Both the position numbers and the translations under genes were made by a program. A model generated the notes under the pieces. The model searched no databases. It saw only the letters and a list, made by a program, of their open reading frames with translations, and was not told the DNA's origin. From positions 31,255 to 95,254 of the forward strand of contig JBBHKE010002430.1 in NCBI GenBank assembly GCA_037447655.1: a stretch of DNA of 64,000 nucleotides, read 5' to 3'. Positions within the stretch are counted from its first letter, which is position 1; each line of letters opens with the position of its first letter. Positions 10,801 through 22,686 of the stretch are shown here, one piece after another. This DNA is from Zygnema cylindricum (lineage: Eukaryota; Streptophyta; Zygnematophyceae; Zygnematales; Zygnemataceae).

Positions 10801-11456
10801 GGAACTTAGTACAGAATCATGGCCCAGTTCTATATGTTAAACAACTGTCAAAGAAAAGGTTAATGGATTTCAAATTTTGAAGCCAAAAAGAGAACACATG
10901 GTTCAGAGAACAAATTTGATATTTCACAAGTAAACGCCAGCCGTCCGATGAGGATTCACTTTGCCGTCCGATACGGTCACAACGGATTGGCATTTTTGTT
11001 GAGGATTTTGTGACAAGTGAGGCTGTACTTGCAGTGAGTCGATTTGAGCCGTCCGATTTTGTTATTTTAAACTTTTACAAGCGAAAGACAAAATCCGTAT
11101 GTTGTAACCGATGTAAACCGTTCGATTGTGTGTCGGTTCACCCTGCGGTAAATATTGTGACAATTATAGCTTTACTTACCATAGTGAATCTCAGCCGTCC
11201 GATTCGTAGTTTTTGAATTTGGATAGGCTCGTTACTGGTGCAGAGCATCTTCAGACTGGCACTTGGCAGAGTACTGGGTGCAACAGTGCAACTTGAGAAG
11301 GTGACGTGGCGCATCGAAAGTGAGACAAAATACCGTTACATTGTCATGTCACACAAAACGACAATTGGACCATCCGCCCAAAGTGCCATGTCCGTACGTC
11401 TTGTCAGCCACAGTACATCTTGCCAATTGGCATTACCTATTCATGATCTACGGATA
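10801..11456. other. intergenic, recurrent GCCGTCCGAT motif
   Basis: No gene is supported. The decamer GCCGTCCGAT or a one-base variant occurs five times (near 10940, 10962, 11048, 11108 and 11193), unevenly spaced and in the same orientation. Short plus-strand frames here have no family resemblance. Confidence 0.5.
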
Positions 11457-11824
11457 TATAATGGGAATTGATCATGACAGTGACTGTTTTGGTTGTGCAC
11501 AGTCACTTACGTCATTTTGTCAAAAAACGTACGTTTGAAGTACACATTGGTACAAATAAAGAACCGTTGAGTATAAATTTGACGGTCAATCGGTTGGACA
11601 TCTTTGACTTTCACAATATTGTTTCAACCGCTTAAAATTTTGCCGCGCTTGCGAACGTCGACCGTCATAATAAAATTAGCAATTCACACGGCCGGCGAGC
11701 GTTTACGGTAACAAAACTGCGGCGACCACATGTAAATAAAATGGTTGCAGACAGTAACTTTTTGTCGTTATGTGAGCTCCACGGTGAGAGCACTTAGCCG
11801 CAAAATTGAAATTGAATCGTCTAA

Positions 11825-12620
11825 GGGTAACCTTCCATCAGGCGAAAAGTGGGGTTGTTTACTGGAGAAAGTACCGTTCCGTACTAGGCCGTACTGTTTT
11901 TTTTTTTTTTTTTTCAAAAGATGTTTACTAAAAATTCGTTGAGATTCTCCAGACTTCTTGGAGAGAACTACCACCGTCCGATTTTCAAATTTCGACGCAA
12001 ACGCTTCTTGTTTCCAGTACGTAGCTAGTCTCCTCCAACTGTCCTCGGGAGGAGAGTTTGTGATTACTGGACGCTTGTTTTGGTCCACTTGTAAAGTCAG
12101 AGTCGATCCACGACAGACGTGAAGTAATAAACTTACATGTGGCAATTGGAGTGTACCGTGTGACATGAAAGCCAGCCTGTTCGACGACAAAAAAATCTTG
12201 GTTGTATGGTCGACGACAAAAAAAACTTTGTTTGTAGGACATCCTGTGACGTCTCCTTCATAAATGTGCGATACAGCGATTTACGTACAAATGGTACATC
12301 CTTGGACATTTGTACAAACTTTAATTTTGCAACGGTTTTCGTGGCCGTTGATACCACAACAACCGTAAGAACGTTCAGATTGTACATTAGCGTTACGCTA
12401 CTAGATATTTTAATCGGCATCCGCCCGTACACATACGCAGCTGCGATTTTGTCCTTTTGGAAATGATGATTATTCCTGGGCGGCACAAAAGGTCCTACGT
12501 GGTACCAATCGCAATCTAACACCTCATTCACTGGCACGACCTGATGGAAGGGTGCTACAAATTTTACTCCCAGTAAACGTGTTCGTACGATTACTGGGAA
12601 CGCCTGATGGAAGGTTACCC
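11825..12620. mobile_element. PIF/Harbinger-like non-autonomous element
   Basis: The ends are perfect inverted repeats (GGGTAACCTTCCATCAGGCG at the left, its complement at the right). They are flanked by TAA at 11822-11824 and 12621-12623. The undisturbed right arm of the surrounding inverted repeat (near 15120) shows the empty site with a single TAA, so this is direct evidence of insertion. TAA/TTA duplication with ends starting GGG is typical of PIF/Harbinger. No transposase is present. A related, more diverged copy lies at 45766-46499. Confidence 0.88.
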
Positions 12621-12997
12621 TAAGTGTTACATTGAACTTAGACGCAAAGTGAAACGAAACCTATTGAAACTGAAAGTACTATAAGTCTCGTACGGAAATA
12701 TTATAACGCACGAAACGAAATAAACTTTTATAATAAAACGAACCGGCGTAAAAATATCATTTGAAATTAAATGAAAAAAATGAGCGTCGTCACGCGTGAC
12801 GAAATCGAGCCACGCTATTTACGAATCAACATACTTACATTGACAAGAATCGTAGCAGGATCGGCCGTACAAAGGTATTGCCGCTTTGTCGTACACATAA
12901 ATTACTTCCACGGACGAAAAAATCGCGTCACGCTTCGCGAACCAACATTTCCTCGCAATCGACCAGCGTGCGACTAGAACAAATGAATACCGATCGG

Positions 12998-13847
12998 CAG
13001 AGGTCGCAAACGGTCAACCGAAACCGTGACCGACCGTTAGCCGACCGCCCGCGCCGGATCCGGAACGGATTCGGTTTGCCAAATTTTGGGGGTCGGGCGG
13101 TTACGGTAGGTTGACTCACCAAGAAAAAAAAAACGGTCAGTTACTGTCGGTCAAACAAAAAACCAAAAAAAAAGAAAAATTTGTACTTTTTTTTTCCAAC
13201 ATTATTGTTCTTTGTACTTTTGGTATCGTGGAAGTACGTGGCAAATCTGACACGGTACTAACACTATTCATTTCGCGAATCTTACAAAAAGATAATCCAA
13301 CATTCATGTACTTTGTACTCTTTGACATCGTGGAAGTACGTGACATCATGATTAGCGTCGCAAATCTGACACGGTACTGTAGTAGGCTATTTATTTCGCA
13401 AATCAAAGGGAACGCGACAAAGCGTCGCAAATCTGACACGGTAGTACACTATTCATTTCGAAAATCTTAGGGAACGCGACAAAGCGTCGCAAATCTGACA
13501 CGGTAGTAAGTATTCATTTCGCAAATCTTAGGCAACGCGACAAAGCGTCGCAAATCTGATACAGTAGTCACTATTTATTTCGCAAATCTTAGGGAACGCG
13601 ACAAATTGTAATTATTGGCTTATTCCGTCGTACATTGATTAATTTTGTACTTTTTCGGTTACGGGCGGGCACGGTTAGTCGCGAAAAATCAAGATTCGGT
13701 TAATTTTTCTTTTCGTAAACGACGGTCGGTTAACGGTTAACAATTTTGGAGCGTGACAAAACTCGGTCCGGCGTCGGTTACTCAGATTTTGAAAAAAAAA
13801 AAACGGTCGGTTTCGGGTATGATTTTTTTTGACTTTTGCGACCTCTG
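12998..13847. mobile_element. hAT-like non-autonomous element, copy 1
   Basis: It begins CAGAGGTCGCAAA and ends TTTTGCGACCTCTG. The 8-bp target duplication CCGATCGG (12990-12997 and 13848-13855) is exact. An 8-bp duplication with ends starting CAGAGG is typical of hAT. No transposase is present. The interior has a minisatellite of about 63 bp at 13235-13610. Confidence 0.88.
13235..13610. repeat. about 63-bp minisatellite inside hAT copy 1
   Basis: Five copies of a unit containing GCGTCGCAAATCTGACACGG, a CTATTCATTTCGCAAATCTTA part and GGGAACGCGACAAA. The first two copies are interrupted by a spacer; the last three are head to tail. Confidence 0.85.
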
Positions 13848-13998
13848 CCGATCGGCGCTCGAACCAAACCGAACCGACAAAAAAGTACAGTACCGAACGA
13901 AACAAAACATAACTGGCGCGAACCGAACAAAAATTTGACTGCACGATTTCGGCCGACGCCGATTCACCCAATATCCTAACATTTCGCTGTCAATGTAA

Positions 13999-14788
13999 CA
14001 GAGGTCGCAAACGGTCAACCGAAACCGTGACCGACCATTAACCGACCGCCCGCGCCGGATCCGGAACGGATTCGGTTGCCAAATATTGGCGGTCGGGCGG
14101 TTACGATCCGTTGACTCACCAAGAAAAAAAAAAACGGTCAGTTACGGTCGGTCAAACAAAAAACCAAAAAAAAAGAAAAAATTGTACTTTTTTTTTCCAA
14201 CATTATTGTTCTTTGTACTTTTGGTATCGTGGAAGTACGTCGCAAATCTGACACGGTACTAACACTATTCATTTCGCGAATCTTACAAAAAGATAATCCA
14301 ACATTCATGTACTTTGTACTCTTTGGCATCGTGGAAGTACGTGACGTCATGATTAGCGTCGCAAATCTGACACGGTACTGTAGTAAGCTATTCATTTCGA
14401 AAATCTTAGGGAACGCGACAAAGCGTCGCAAATCTGACACGGTAGTACAGTATTCATTTCGCAAATCTTAGGCAACGCGACAAAGCGTCGCAAATCTGAT
14501 ACAGTAGTACACTATTCATTTCACAAATCTTAGGGAACGCGACAAATTGTAATTATTGGCTTATTCCGTCGTACATTGATTAATTTTGTACATTTTCGGT
14601 AACGGGCGGGCACGGTTAGTCGCGAAAAATCAAGATTCGGTTAATTTTTTTTTTCGTAAACGACGGTCGGTTAACGGTTAACAATTTTGGAGCGTGACAA
14701 AACTCGGTCGGGCGTCGGTTACTCAGATTTTGAAAAAAAAAAAACGGTCGGTTTCGGGTATGAATTTTTTTGACTTTTGCGACCTCTG
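13999..14788. mobile_element. hAT-like non-autonomous element, copy 2
   Basis: Same family and orientation as the element at 12998, with the same CAGAGGTCGCAAA end and the complementary right end. The 8-bp target duplication is CAATGTAA (13991-13998 and 14789-14796), exact and different from that of copy 1. This shows two separate insertions, not a tandem duplication. It lies at the inner edge of the right arm of the long inverted repeat. Confidence 0.88.
14225..14550. repeat. about 63-bp minisatellite inside hAT copy 2
   Basis: The same unit as at 13235-13610, here with one copy fewer. The copy number has therefore changed since the two elements shared an ancestor. Confidence 0.8.
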
Positions 14789-15492
14789 CAATGTAAATAT
14801 GTTGATTCGTAATAGCGTGACGCGATTTTTTTGTCCGCGGAAGTAATTTATGTGTACGACAAAGCGGCAATACCTTTGTACGGCCGATCCTGCTACGATT
14901 CTTGTCAATGTAAGTATGTTGATTCGTAAATAGCGTGGCTCGATTTCGTCACGCGTGACGACGCTCATTTTTTTCATTTAATTTCAAATGATATTTTTAC
15001 GCCGGTTCGTTTTATTATAAAAGTTTATTTCGTTTCGTGCGTTATAATATTTCCGTACGAGACTTATAGTACTTTCAGTTTCAATAAGTTTCGTTTCACT
15101 TTGCGTCTAAGTTCAATGTAACACTTAGACGATTCAATTTCAATTTTGCGGCTAAGTGCTCTCACCGTGGAGCTCACATAACGAAAAAAAGTTACTGTCT
15201 GCAACCATTTTATTTACATGTGGTCGACGCGGTTTTGTTACCGTAAACACTCGCCAGCCGTGTGCATTGCTAATTTTATTATGACGGTCGACGTTCGCAA
15301 GCGCGGCAAAATTTTAAGCGGTTGAAACAATATTGTGAAAGTCAAAGATGTCCGACCGATTGACCGTCAAATTTATACTCAACGGTACTTTATTTGTACC
15401 AATGTGTACTTCAAACATGCGTTTTTTGACAAAATGACGTAAGTGACTGTGCACAACCAAAACAGTCACTATCATTATCAATTCCCATTATA

Positions 15493-16312
15493 ATTTTACT
15501 ATTATGTATGGATTCTGTACTCTCAAACTGTTAATGTCGTTGTTCACAATCTTATATACGACAGTTTCGGCCCATATTTACTGTACGCTAAACTGCGATG
15601 TTTGTTTAAGTATCCACATATACACACGCATAAATCGATGAACTGCAGTGCATGACGTGACGCACATGACGAGACACGACGTGACAGAGAGTAATCATTC
15701 TGGAAGTCTGGAGCACTAACAACACAATGTTTGACGTACAACATTATTCGTACTGTTTTGTCCCTATGCATCCAGTGAATTGTAACCGACTTCGTTTTTT
15801 CTTTTTTTAAACCGTATTTAGTTACGTCTGACGCACAGAGGTACCAAGCGTTTTAAACGCACCCATGAAACGTCGAAAAAATAATGATATATGCGCACGG
15901 AACACATGCAATTTTTTAAAAAATGCGACTTTGACTTCTTAATAAAATAGAAAATAAAAAGATATTTAATCAAAAGTACTACTACAACTTAGGGTATGTG
16001 CCCATGTATAAAAGTACCGGCTTTTTAGTATATCTTCCGTCAAAGATTTGCCCGCGGCTTCCGCTGGCTTTGCATCCACGCAGGGGGAAGGCACATGGCC
16101 TCTGCCACGTATAGCCACGTAATCGCGCGCTCGTCGCGGATATTTATTTACATTTCCACGAGGCGCAATGCTATTCATTCAGGCTCCTAAAATTGAACTC
16201 ATTCAGGTCACTTGTTGCAAACTGAAAAGTACCGACGGCGTATCCGATTCTGCATCTGACGATCAAGGTTTACGCCCATAACCTTGAAGAATGACATCAG
16301 TCATCCAGTAAC
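15493..16312. other. intergenic, no gene seen
   Basis: There is no supported coding sequence. At 15989-16006 TTA is followed by GGGTATGTGCCCATG, which matches the end of the Harbinger-like element starting at 16316. This is probably one end of a further broken copy whose other end I could not find. Confidence 0.45.
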
Positions 16313-16315
16313 TTA

Positions 16316-17094
16316 TGGTATGTCCCCATGTACTTGTAACTTAGCGAACTTACTTTGTATTTTAGCGCGGATCCGCCGAACCCGGTTTTCAAGTGTCCCT
16401 ATGTCTGTAAGGACGAAATCGTAACTTACTCTTATGACGATTGTACACATCGAAAATACATGTGACGGCTGTCAACGTCTACAATCTGTGGTCGCACGTT
16501 CTTTTTTGGAACTGCTTGTGACGCCGCATGTCTTACCGTGACATTGTAGACGTACCGCCTTTCAGCCTGTGCCGTTTCACGGTTGAAGACGAGGCGCTTT
16601 GCCTTTGCGTCTCCTATCCGGTCGACATGAAATAGCATCAGAATTTGAAGACCCCTGCAAAAAATAAATCTGTACTCGACGAAAACGGACAAAACCAAAC
16701 AAACTGTGAACTTTTCTTTGTCGTGTTCGAACGCAAACAGACAAAACATAGCGAATTTTGTACTTCTTTTTGTCCTTAGAAATCGTATGAAAATTTTCGA
16801 AAATTACGGCACGTGCAAATATATGTTCCTATTTGTTTATCGAAAATACCTAGTTTTAAAACACATCGCGCATGTGTTTTAAACATCAGGTTGAAGATGA
16901 CGTTTTTTGTCGTGGAAGTGGGTCAAAAAACACGAGACAACAAATTTTCATACATCCTAAATTCGAGGAGAACGCAAATCGTACTCTACAAATTTGAGAT
17001 TCCTTCGTACGGTTGCAACTTAGGCAGTAAAGCGCTAAGTTTTACAGGAAATCGACAAAAAAAACCCCTTACTTATGCACATGGGGACATACCC
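16316..17094. mobile_element. PIF/Harbinger-like element, GGGTATGTCCCCATG family
   Basis: Its ends are inverted repeats of about 18 bp (TGGTATGTCCCCATGTAC at the left, the complement of GGGTATGTCCCCATGTGC at the right). They are flanked by TTA at 16313-16315 and 17095-17097. It has no transposase. Homologous copies occur at 45400-46709 (same orientation) and 24302-24580 (one end, cut by an LTR), so this is a family. Confidence 0.8.
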
Positions 17095-17097
17095 TTA

Positions 17098-17796
17098 GTT
17101 TTTCTAAAAGAAAAAAAAAATGGTACGGCATTGTCTGAAACAGAATGTCCGACACTAAATAACAACATTTTCAAATTTCAACCCTCAACGTAACTTCACC
17201 CTAACTCAAAAAAAAAAATACTTTAATACTGGAACTGTTTCAAATAACGTTGATTACTCTAATGCCGAAATTTTTAAGGTAGTGTAATGTACGAAACGTG
17301 TCGGTCTGTACTATGATTTCTCATTATTTCGTACAGATGTTCAAAATAAGTGTCAAATTATCGCATCAACCAAGACGATTCAGTGCGTCGCGCAGAAAAA
17401 GTGTACCCAGATTAGATTTTAAGCCATAAAGACGAAGGAAAATCGCACTAACTTGTTCTCACATGTTCAGGCGTCGAATATCTAAACACGTAGTATCGCG
17501 GCTACCCTAAAAACATGGGAACGTGTATCGATTCCTTAACTTTAACACCGATTGACGGTGTACTTTTAACCTCTTTTTTTTTATTATTATTCCGTACATT
17601 TTGTTCGTACATTAAATTCGTACACGAAAGCTATGAATTTTACAAAAAATTCAAAATCTTAAAAATTTAAAGCATTTTCGTAAAAAAGTGAAAATCCGTA
17701 CGGTTGGTACCTTTATGGTATGACGCTAAAAATTTCCGGCCATTTAAACCATAGTTCAAAAGTAGGCATTTATATTGTAGGCCTTTTGTAGGCGCC
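17098..17796. other. intergenic, no gene seen
   Basis: AT-rich sequence with no family-recognisable open frame on either strand. Confidence 0.5.
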
Positions 17797-17984
17797 TTTA
17801 TCGTAAGTTGTGTTATGGGTTTTTCATGTGATCTTCTTAAATCGCTACTTTGATCAGCGACCGTCCGATCGTCCAAAATCTAACGATAGTCCTATCGTAA
17901 GTTGTGTTATAAGTTTTTCATGTGATCTTCTTAGATCGCTACTTTTATCATCGACCGTTCGATGGTCCATATCTGACGGTTTAA
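17797..17984. repeat. two-copy tandem duplication, unit 94 bp
   Basis: The segment with TCGTAAGTTGTGTTAT, TTTTTCATGTGATCTTCTTA, a GATCGCTACTTT part and an ACCGTCCGATCG-like motif occurs twice head to tail, with about ten differences. Confidence 0.85.
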
Positions 17985-20330
17985 ATCAAAAATACCTCAA
18001 AACTCACAAAAAAATATTTGTTTGTCCAAATGTTTTTCAAAATTTAGACATGACGTTTAAATCTCTATCAATCGATGTGCAACTCAACCTTGCTACTATT
18101 TTTTTTTCATTTTGCGACCAATATAATATGGGTCTTAAGGTCATATTGTATATTTTGCGTACAATAGGCATATTGTATGGGCGTACTTTCACCTACTTTT
18201 GAGCTATGATTTAAACAACTTGTGTTTCTGATGTTTTCAATTATTTAACATTTTTTGTACTTTTCAGAAATAATTAATGAAAGTTGAACTCTTATGTTGT
18301 TACGGTAGCACAACCGTACCCTCTACATTCTTTAGATTGCAAAAGCAATTGAGGGCGTCTGTGGGGTCTTTACTATCTAATCAAGGGTCCCTTTGCCTTG
18401 GTGGCCTCTAGCTTGAGAAACGGATCACGATGTGCTATTAAAGGCTCATTATATAAAGGAAATCTCTCTTTGAAATCCTTTAGAGCCCATCCAACCAATA
18501 TTGTAATGCTTATAATGTACATATGTTTTCAAATACATATCATAAATTGCGAAACACATTCCAATTGCCTTTTTTACTTTAATATTACACATTACCTGAT
18601 CCTTTATCATGGATTATTTGAAGACATCCAAGGTGCGAAGGTTCTTCTTTTTATGGTCGATAATTCTCATTCGTCATGCTATCCACTATGCTCAAAAGGT
18701 CCCTCTCTTCAAAATAGTAGTTCAACATATGTGTCGAGTAAAGTTAACCTGTTCCGTCCACTATCGATAGTTTTCGGTGTGGGCCAACCTACGGGAGGTC
18801 ACTCAGTTATGACTAACACTCGTAATAAAACTAACACTTTCACTAGGCAATAACAAGAGCATTAGCCTCAAACATGTTGTTTGCAACAAAAGTGATCTCT
18901 ATCAACAAAATGCTTTATAATGGCGAATATAAAACTCAAACAGATAAAGGTCTTTGAAATTATATAACGTTGTAATTTCAACTAGACATATGGAGACCAC
19001 ATATGAAACAAAGACAATACAACATAAAAAGTTACTTAATCTGCACTTAATGCGTTTGTTTCCCAACGTTATACAATGTATATTTTATATTTTTTTTGAT
19101 AATTCATACTTAGTCATAATAACATCGTGAGTATGAAGATATATAACCACTAAAAAAAACGTATGCACATATTGAGCCACCATGTCCACCCATCAATTTA
19201 TATTGTACAACCACAATGGTTCAGTCACAATATCTACACTTGAAATTTATGCGAGGCGAGTATCATGTTAGTAGCAGTATATATCACTTCGTTGAAATAA
19301 GAAATAAATAAGTAATTTGAAAATCAACACTAAAATAGGTTAATATAAAATAGTTTGATATTGAAAAGTGTTACAACTCGCGGGTTCTCTTCTCTCAAGC
19401 TATGACTTACTAAAACTTATGTTCATAATAGTGAATACTACTCTAAAGGCAAAAGTTTTTTATTCTTCCGACCAGGGGATCGAAAGAGAAAATCAAAGGA
19501 GCTTCGGTGATTTGTTCCAAAGCCACCTCGGCTCTAGTTGCCTTATTTTCCAAATTTTTGTCTCGATGGGAGATGGTTGGATGCCCCTATCCAAATCTCT
19601 ACCGTATTGGAAAACAAATGGATCTCTATAACGGTAGAAACTTGCCCAAACGGATATTTAGATTTTGTGTTGTTCATGACCACATCACAAATAAGTTTCA
19701 AATTTAATTTTGAGATAAAGGTGTCACTATAATCTCTTGTGAATCATCGGTGGTTTTCCATCCGAAGAGTTATCCCCTCGTCCTAACAGTTACTAGCCGC
19801 GCTTAATATATATATTGGCCCCCTTGTTTTTGTTGCGAAGTGAAAAGGTTGTGTTTCGGGTTCAAGTGCCTTGAGCTAGAGGCTTGTGGACAATACGCCC
19901 AGTTTGAGAAAAACCCCTTACACTGTACAAGGAATTTTGATTGGTCGTTTATTGGATGTTTGCTTTAATACCTTGCCCCTTTTCATCCTTTAACCGCCAA
20001 CTGACAGCTTAAGGGAGGGGGGCTACCTTGGTTCATCTCCTCTTACTAACGGTTAACCGACCGCCCTAAGGAAGGTATAATTGCTAATATTTGGTCGTCG
20101 AAGGGCAAATTATTGGTATATAAACAAAAAAAGAGTTATATAATCATTTTTTTAGAGGTCCAGAAAGGAGTAGATTGATGGGGTGAGTATTCCGAAGATA
20201 TCCTCTTGATCATACCAATGACCATTTCCGTCCCCTACCCCTAAGGCCGGTCCTTCTCTCGTGAAAAATTTCCTCTCAATACACGAGGGCCCCAGATTAA
20301 CCCTCAGATCTTGATTCTTTGAGGAAGTAG
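17985..20330. other. intergenic, no gene seen
   Basis: The longest open frames (18398-18853 and 19368-19631, plus strand) show no domain, no splice context and no family resemblance. The stretch is AT-rich and probably old repeat debris. Confidence 0.5.
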
Positions 20331-21535
20331 TGAAACTCTGTGTGCTCCATTGCCCACAGAAATCGCAGATCCAAAAGAAGCTTATCTAGATAATGCCGAC
20401 TCCAAGTTTATATAAACCCAAATGACTGACCCCTTGACAATCACAAACCCATTATAGCTTCACCCGTGTGAAATAAGACTTTCTGTGTGCTCAGTTCCAC
20501 CACAGAATGCAAAGTTGGAATATGAGTTTTGGACACATTCACCCACTTTGACTTTCCCTTAGAAATGCAGCCACCCTGGCACGCAAAAACTCTGACTGAC
20601 TACACCATTGTGTAGCATGGACTCCCTTGAGTCCGCGGCAAAAAGATTCACTAAAAATGGTCAAGTAAATTGATCGTTATGGCTAGCCAAAGTTTGCCAT
20701 TTATACAAGGTGCTCTCTAGAAGAGGCAGCTTACCTACCCAAAATTTTCTAAGTCCTATTTCCCCTCTAAAACTCTATCTACTGAAGAACGGCACCAATC
20801 AAATTATCGTGTCGTACAAAAAATTACAAGTGCCGGTGTACTTTCTGTACGGCCATGGTACAACATGGCCAAAATGTGGATTTGTTCCTGTAATCTCCGG
20901 AGTTCCCGTAATCCAATGTTATCACGCCACGTGTCATCTAACGTGGCAATGACTGTAAAACGCCAAAAGTACCTCGTTCGTGATCGCGGCGCCTATCGCG
21001 ACTGTCCGATCAAAACCGGTTATAGTCATAGCCGCTGAAATTGGACGCGCGGTATTTGTTTCGCTATCGAAACAAATGCGCGGTATGCGTTCCGTCCCAT
21101 ACCGTACTCCGTACTAAATCAAACTGTATCTATGCACTAAGTATCTATTCTCCGTTAAACGAATTAATCTACGTGTAACAATTTATATATTTATCAAACC
21201 CTATATATCGTAATATAAGTCATAGACTTAACGGTTAGAGCTAACGGCTACAGTAACTTGACGGACGGCAGGTACCAGGATCAATTCCTGGGTCCGTCAA
21301 GTGCCTTTTGGTAAATCTACCTAATCCACCCCTTGTCTTCTCTAGTGAGCTTAGGCAGCCATGGCTCTAGCTAAGCCTTCAGTGACAACAACAAGTGTGG
21401 GGGCTTGGAGAAGGGAGTCAAGGACAGACTGTCTTTGCTCTTTTTCTATAAAGACATAGCCTTTGCTATTTTTCTATAAAGACCTAGCATTTGCTCTTTT
21501 TCTATAAAGACCTAGAAAATACTCAAATATTAACA
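20331..21535 (-). mobile_element. Ty1/copia LTR (3' LTR of the short element at 21.6-22.9 kb)
   Basis: On the minus strand it starts TGTTAATATTTG right after a polypurine tract (AAATAAGGGGAG), and by homology to other LTRs ends near 20331. It shares the family features: GCCATGGCT, three CTATAAAGACCTAG-like units near the start, and a hairpin at 21268-21302. A piece of the same LTR recurs at 33911-34264. No matching 5' LTR is seen to the right of 22944. Confidence 0.8.
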
Positions 21536-21600
21536 CTCCCCTTATTTTCTAGTCTACTTCCTTTCAACTCTTACAAACAAATAAACAAACACTCTTTCCC

Positions 21601-22566
21601 CTATTTTTTTTTTTTTTTTTTTTTTATAAAACCTAAGAAAAAACTCTCGTATTTAAAACAATGCATTAGATGAACTGGAATAATAATTGCATCACACATT
21701 TCATTTAGCACCCCACTTATCATAAATCCGATCAAAGATTTTATCCACCTCCTCCCTTTATCATCCAACCAGAATCTACTTTCCCTTTTGCATTTCCAAC
21801 AGCCAGCCCCCTCCCCAACCTGCAACACATACCCGTATGATAACCCTTTTACAGGCACATCTTCACAAGCGACATCACACCAAGTAGTGATGTAAAATCC
21901 ATCCACCCCCAAATATTCCCAAAAAACACTAGTCCCCACTAAGTTCCTCATAAGATCTACATATTCCGTACTCATATTTTTATCCATGATAATTACCCCA
22001 TTTTTTGAACTTCCCTCACTCTCTCCCATGGAATTCTTTCCACTATCACTTTCTAATTTAATTCCCAATAAATATTTCTTCTCCTCTAAACCTTTAATCA
22101 AATATTTCTCTTCTCCCCTATCCTTTAAAACCTCTTCGAGTTTCACTTCTCCCCTTTCCTCGGAATCCGTTGAAGTCTCCCTTTCCGACCAGTTTTCTGT
22201 TTCCCTATTATCTATAAAATTATTCTCATTAATTTTATCTTTCCTGTTTTCACTTATGGATCCTAGATCTGACTTTCTCATTTCTAAGTCATACACTCTA
22301 CACTCCTCGACATCCTCAAGTACCTCCTCTCTCTTTACTTCCCTTATACCTCCAAAAGCACACATTTGCTTTCGTGGATTTTTTGTGTGCTTTTCTCTCT
22401 TCCCCGTACTACTAATCTGGAGAAGCTCTAAAATATCTTCATCCTCTTTCTCCTCTTCCCATTCTTCCTCCTCATCCACATTCCAACTTCTAAGTTTTTC
22501 CAAACAAGGGCATTCCTCCATATAATGACCCGGTTCCCTACAAAAGAAGCAAACCCCATTTTTCAA
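21601..22566 (-). pseudogene. copia-derived chimeric ORF: zinc knuckle joined to pol remnants
   Basis: An open frame of about 320 codons without stops. It starts with a CCHC zinc knuckle (CFFCREPGHYMEEC), the nucleic acid-binding motif of copia gag. An acidic Glu-rich stretch follows. Then comes KYLLGIKLESDSGKN, which matches the end of copia reverse transcriptase (compare KYILGIQMERDRGNR at about 27.4 kb). Then LVGTSVFWEYLG and ITTWCDVACEDV match the linker and start of copia RNase H. Integrase and most of reverse transcriptase are missing. It lies between a gag fragment (22687-22944) and the LTR polypurine tract, so it is the body of a deleted, probably non-autonomous element. The open frame is surprising beside the stop-ridden neighbours. 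Confidence 0.6.
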
Positions 22567-22686
22567 AGCTCCCCTTTCTTTTCCTCTCCCTCTCTTTCCA
22601 CCAAAGTTCCGATAAGGTTTACCTTTGTCTTTCTTCCTCTCATCACGCTTTTGCTCGTCACCGGCGTTCCTCTCATCACGCTTCGG

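Larger units (their letters stand above)
11457..15492. mobile_element. long terminal inverted repeat element, arms about 694 bp
   Basis: Sequence from 11457 (TATAATGGGAATTG...) to about 12946 is repeated in reverse complement at 14799-15492, after removing a 796-bp insertion from the left arm. Arms differ by scattered substitutions. There is no transposase frame; the centre is filled by two hAT-like insertions. Long arms without coding suggest a Mutator-like or foldback non-autonomous element, but I could not find a matching target duplication outside the arms. An inverted segmental duplication is the alternative. Confidence 0.7.

Noticed and set aside
13235-14550. CRISPR-like regular repeats
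   Set aside because: Units are contiguous tandem repeats without unique spacers, lie inside hAT-like elements, and the genome is eukaryotic.
18398-18853. 151-codon plus-strand frame as a gene
   Set aside because: No domain, signal or splice context, and codon use does not differ from surrounding AT-rich DNA.
21225-21305. tRNA gene
   Set aside because: A- and B-box-like strings and a T-arm-like hairpin exist, but no acceptor or anticodon stem of normal geometry can be formed, and the segment belongs to an LTR.
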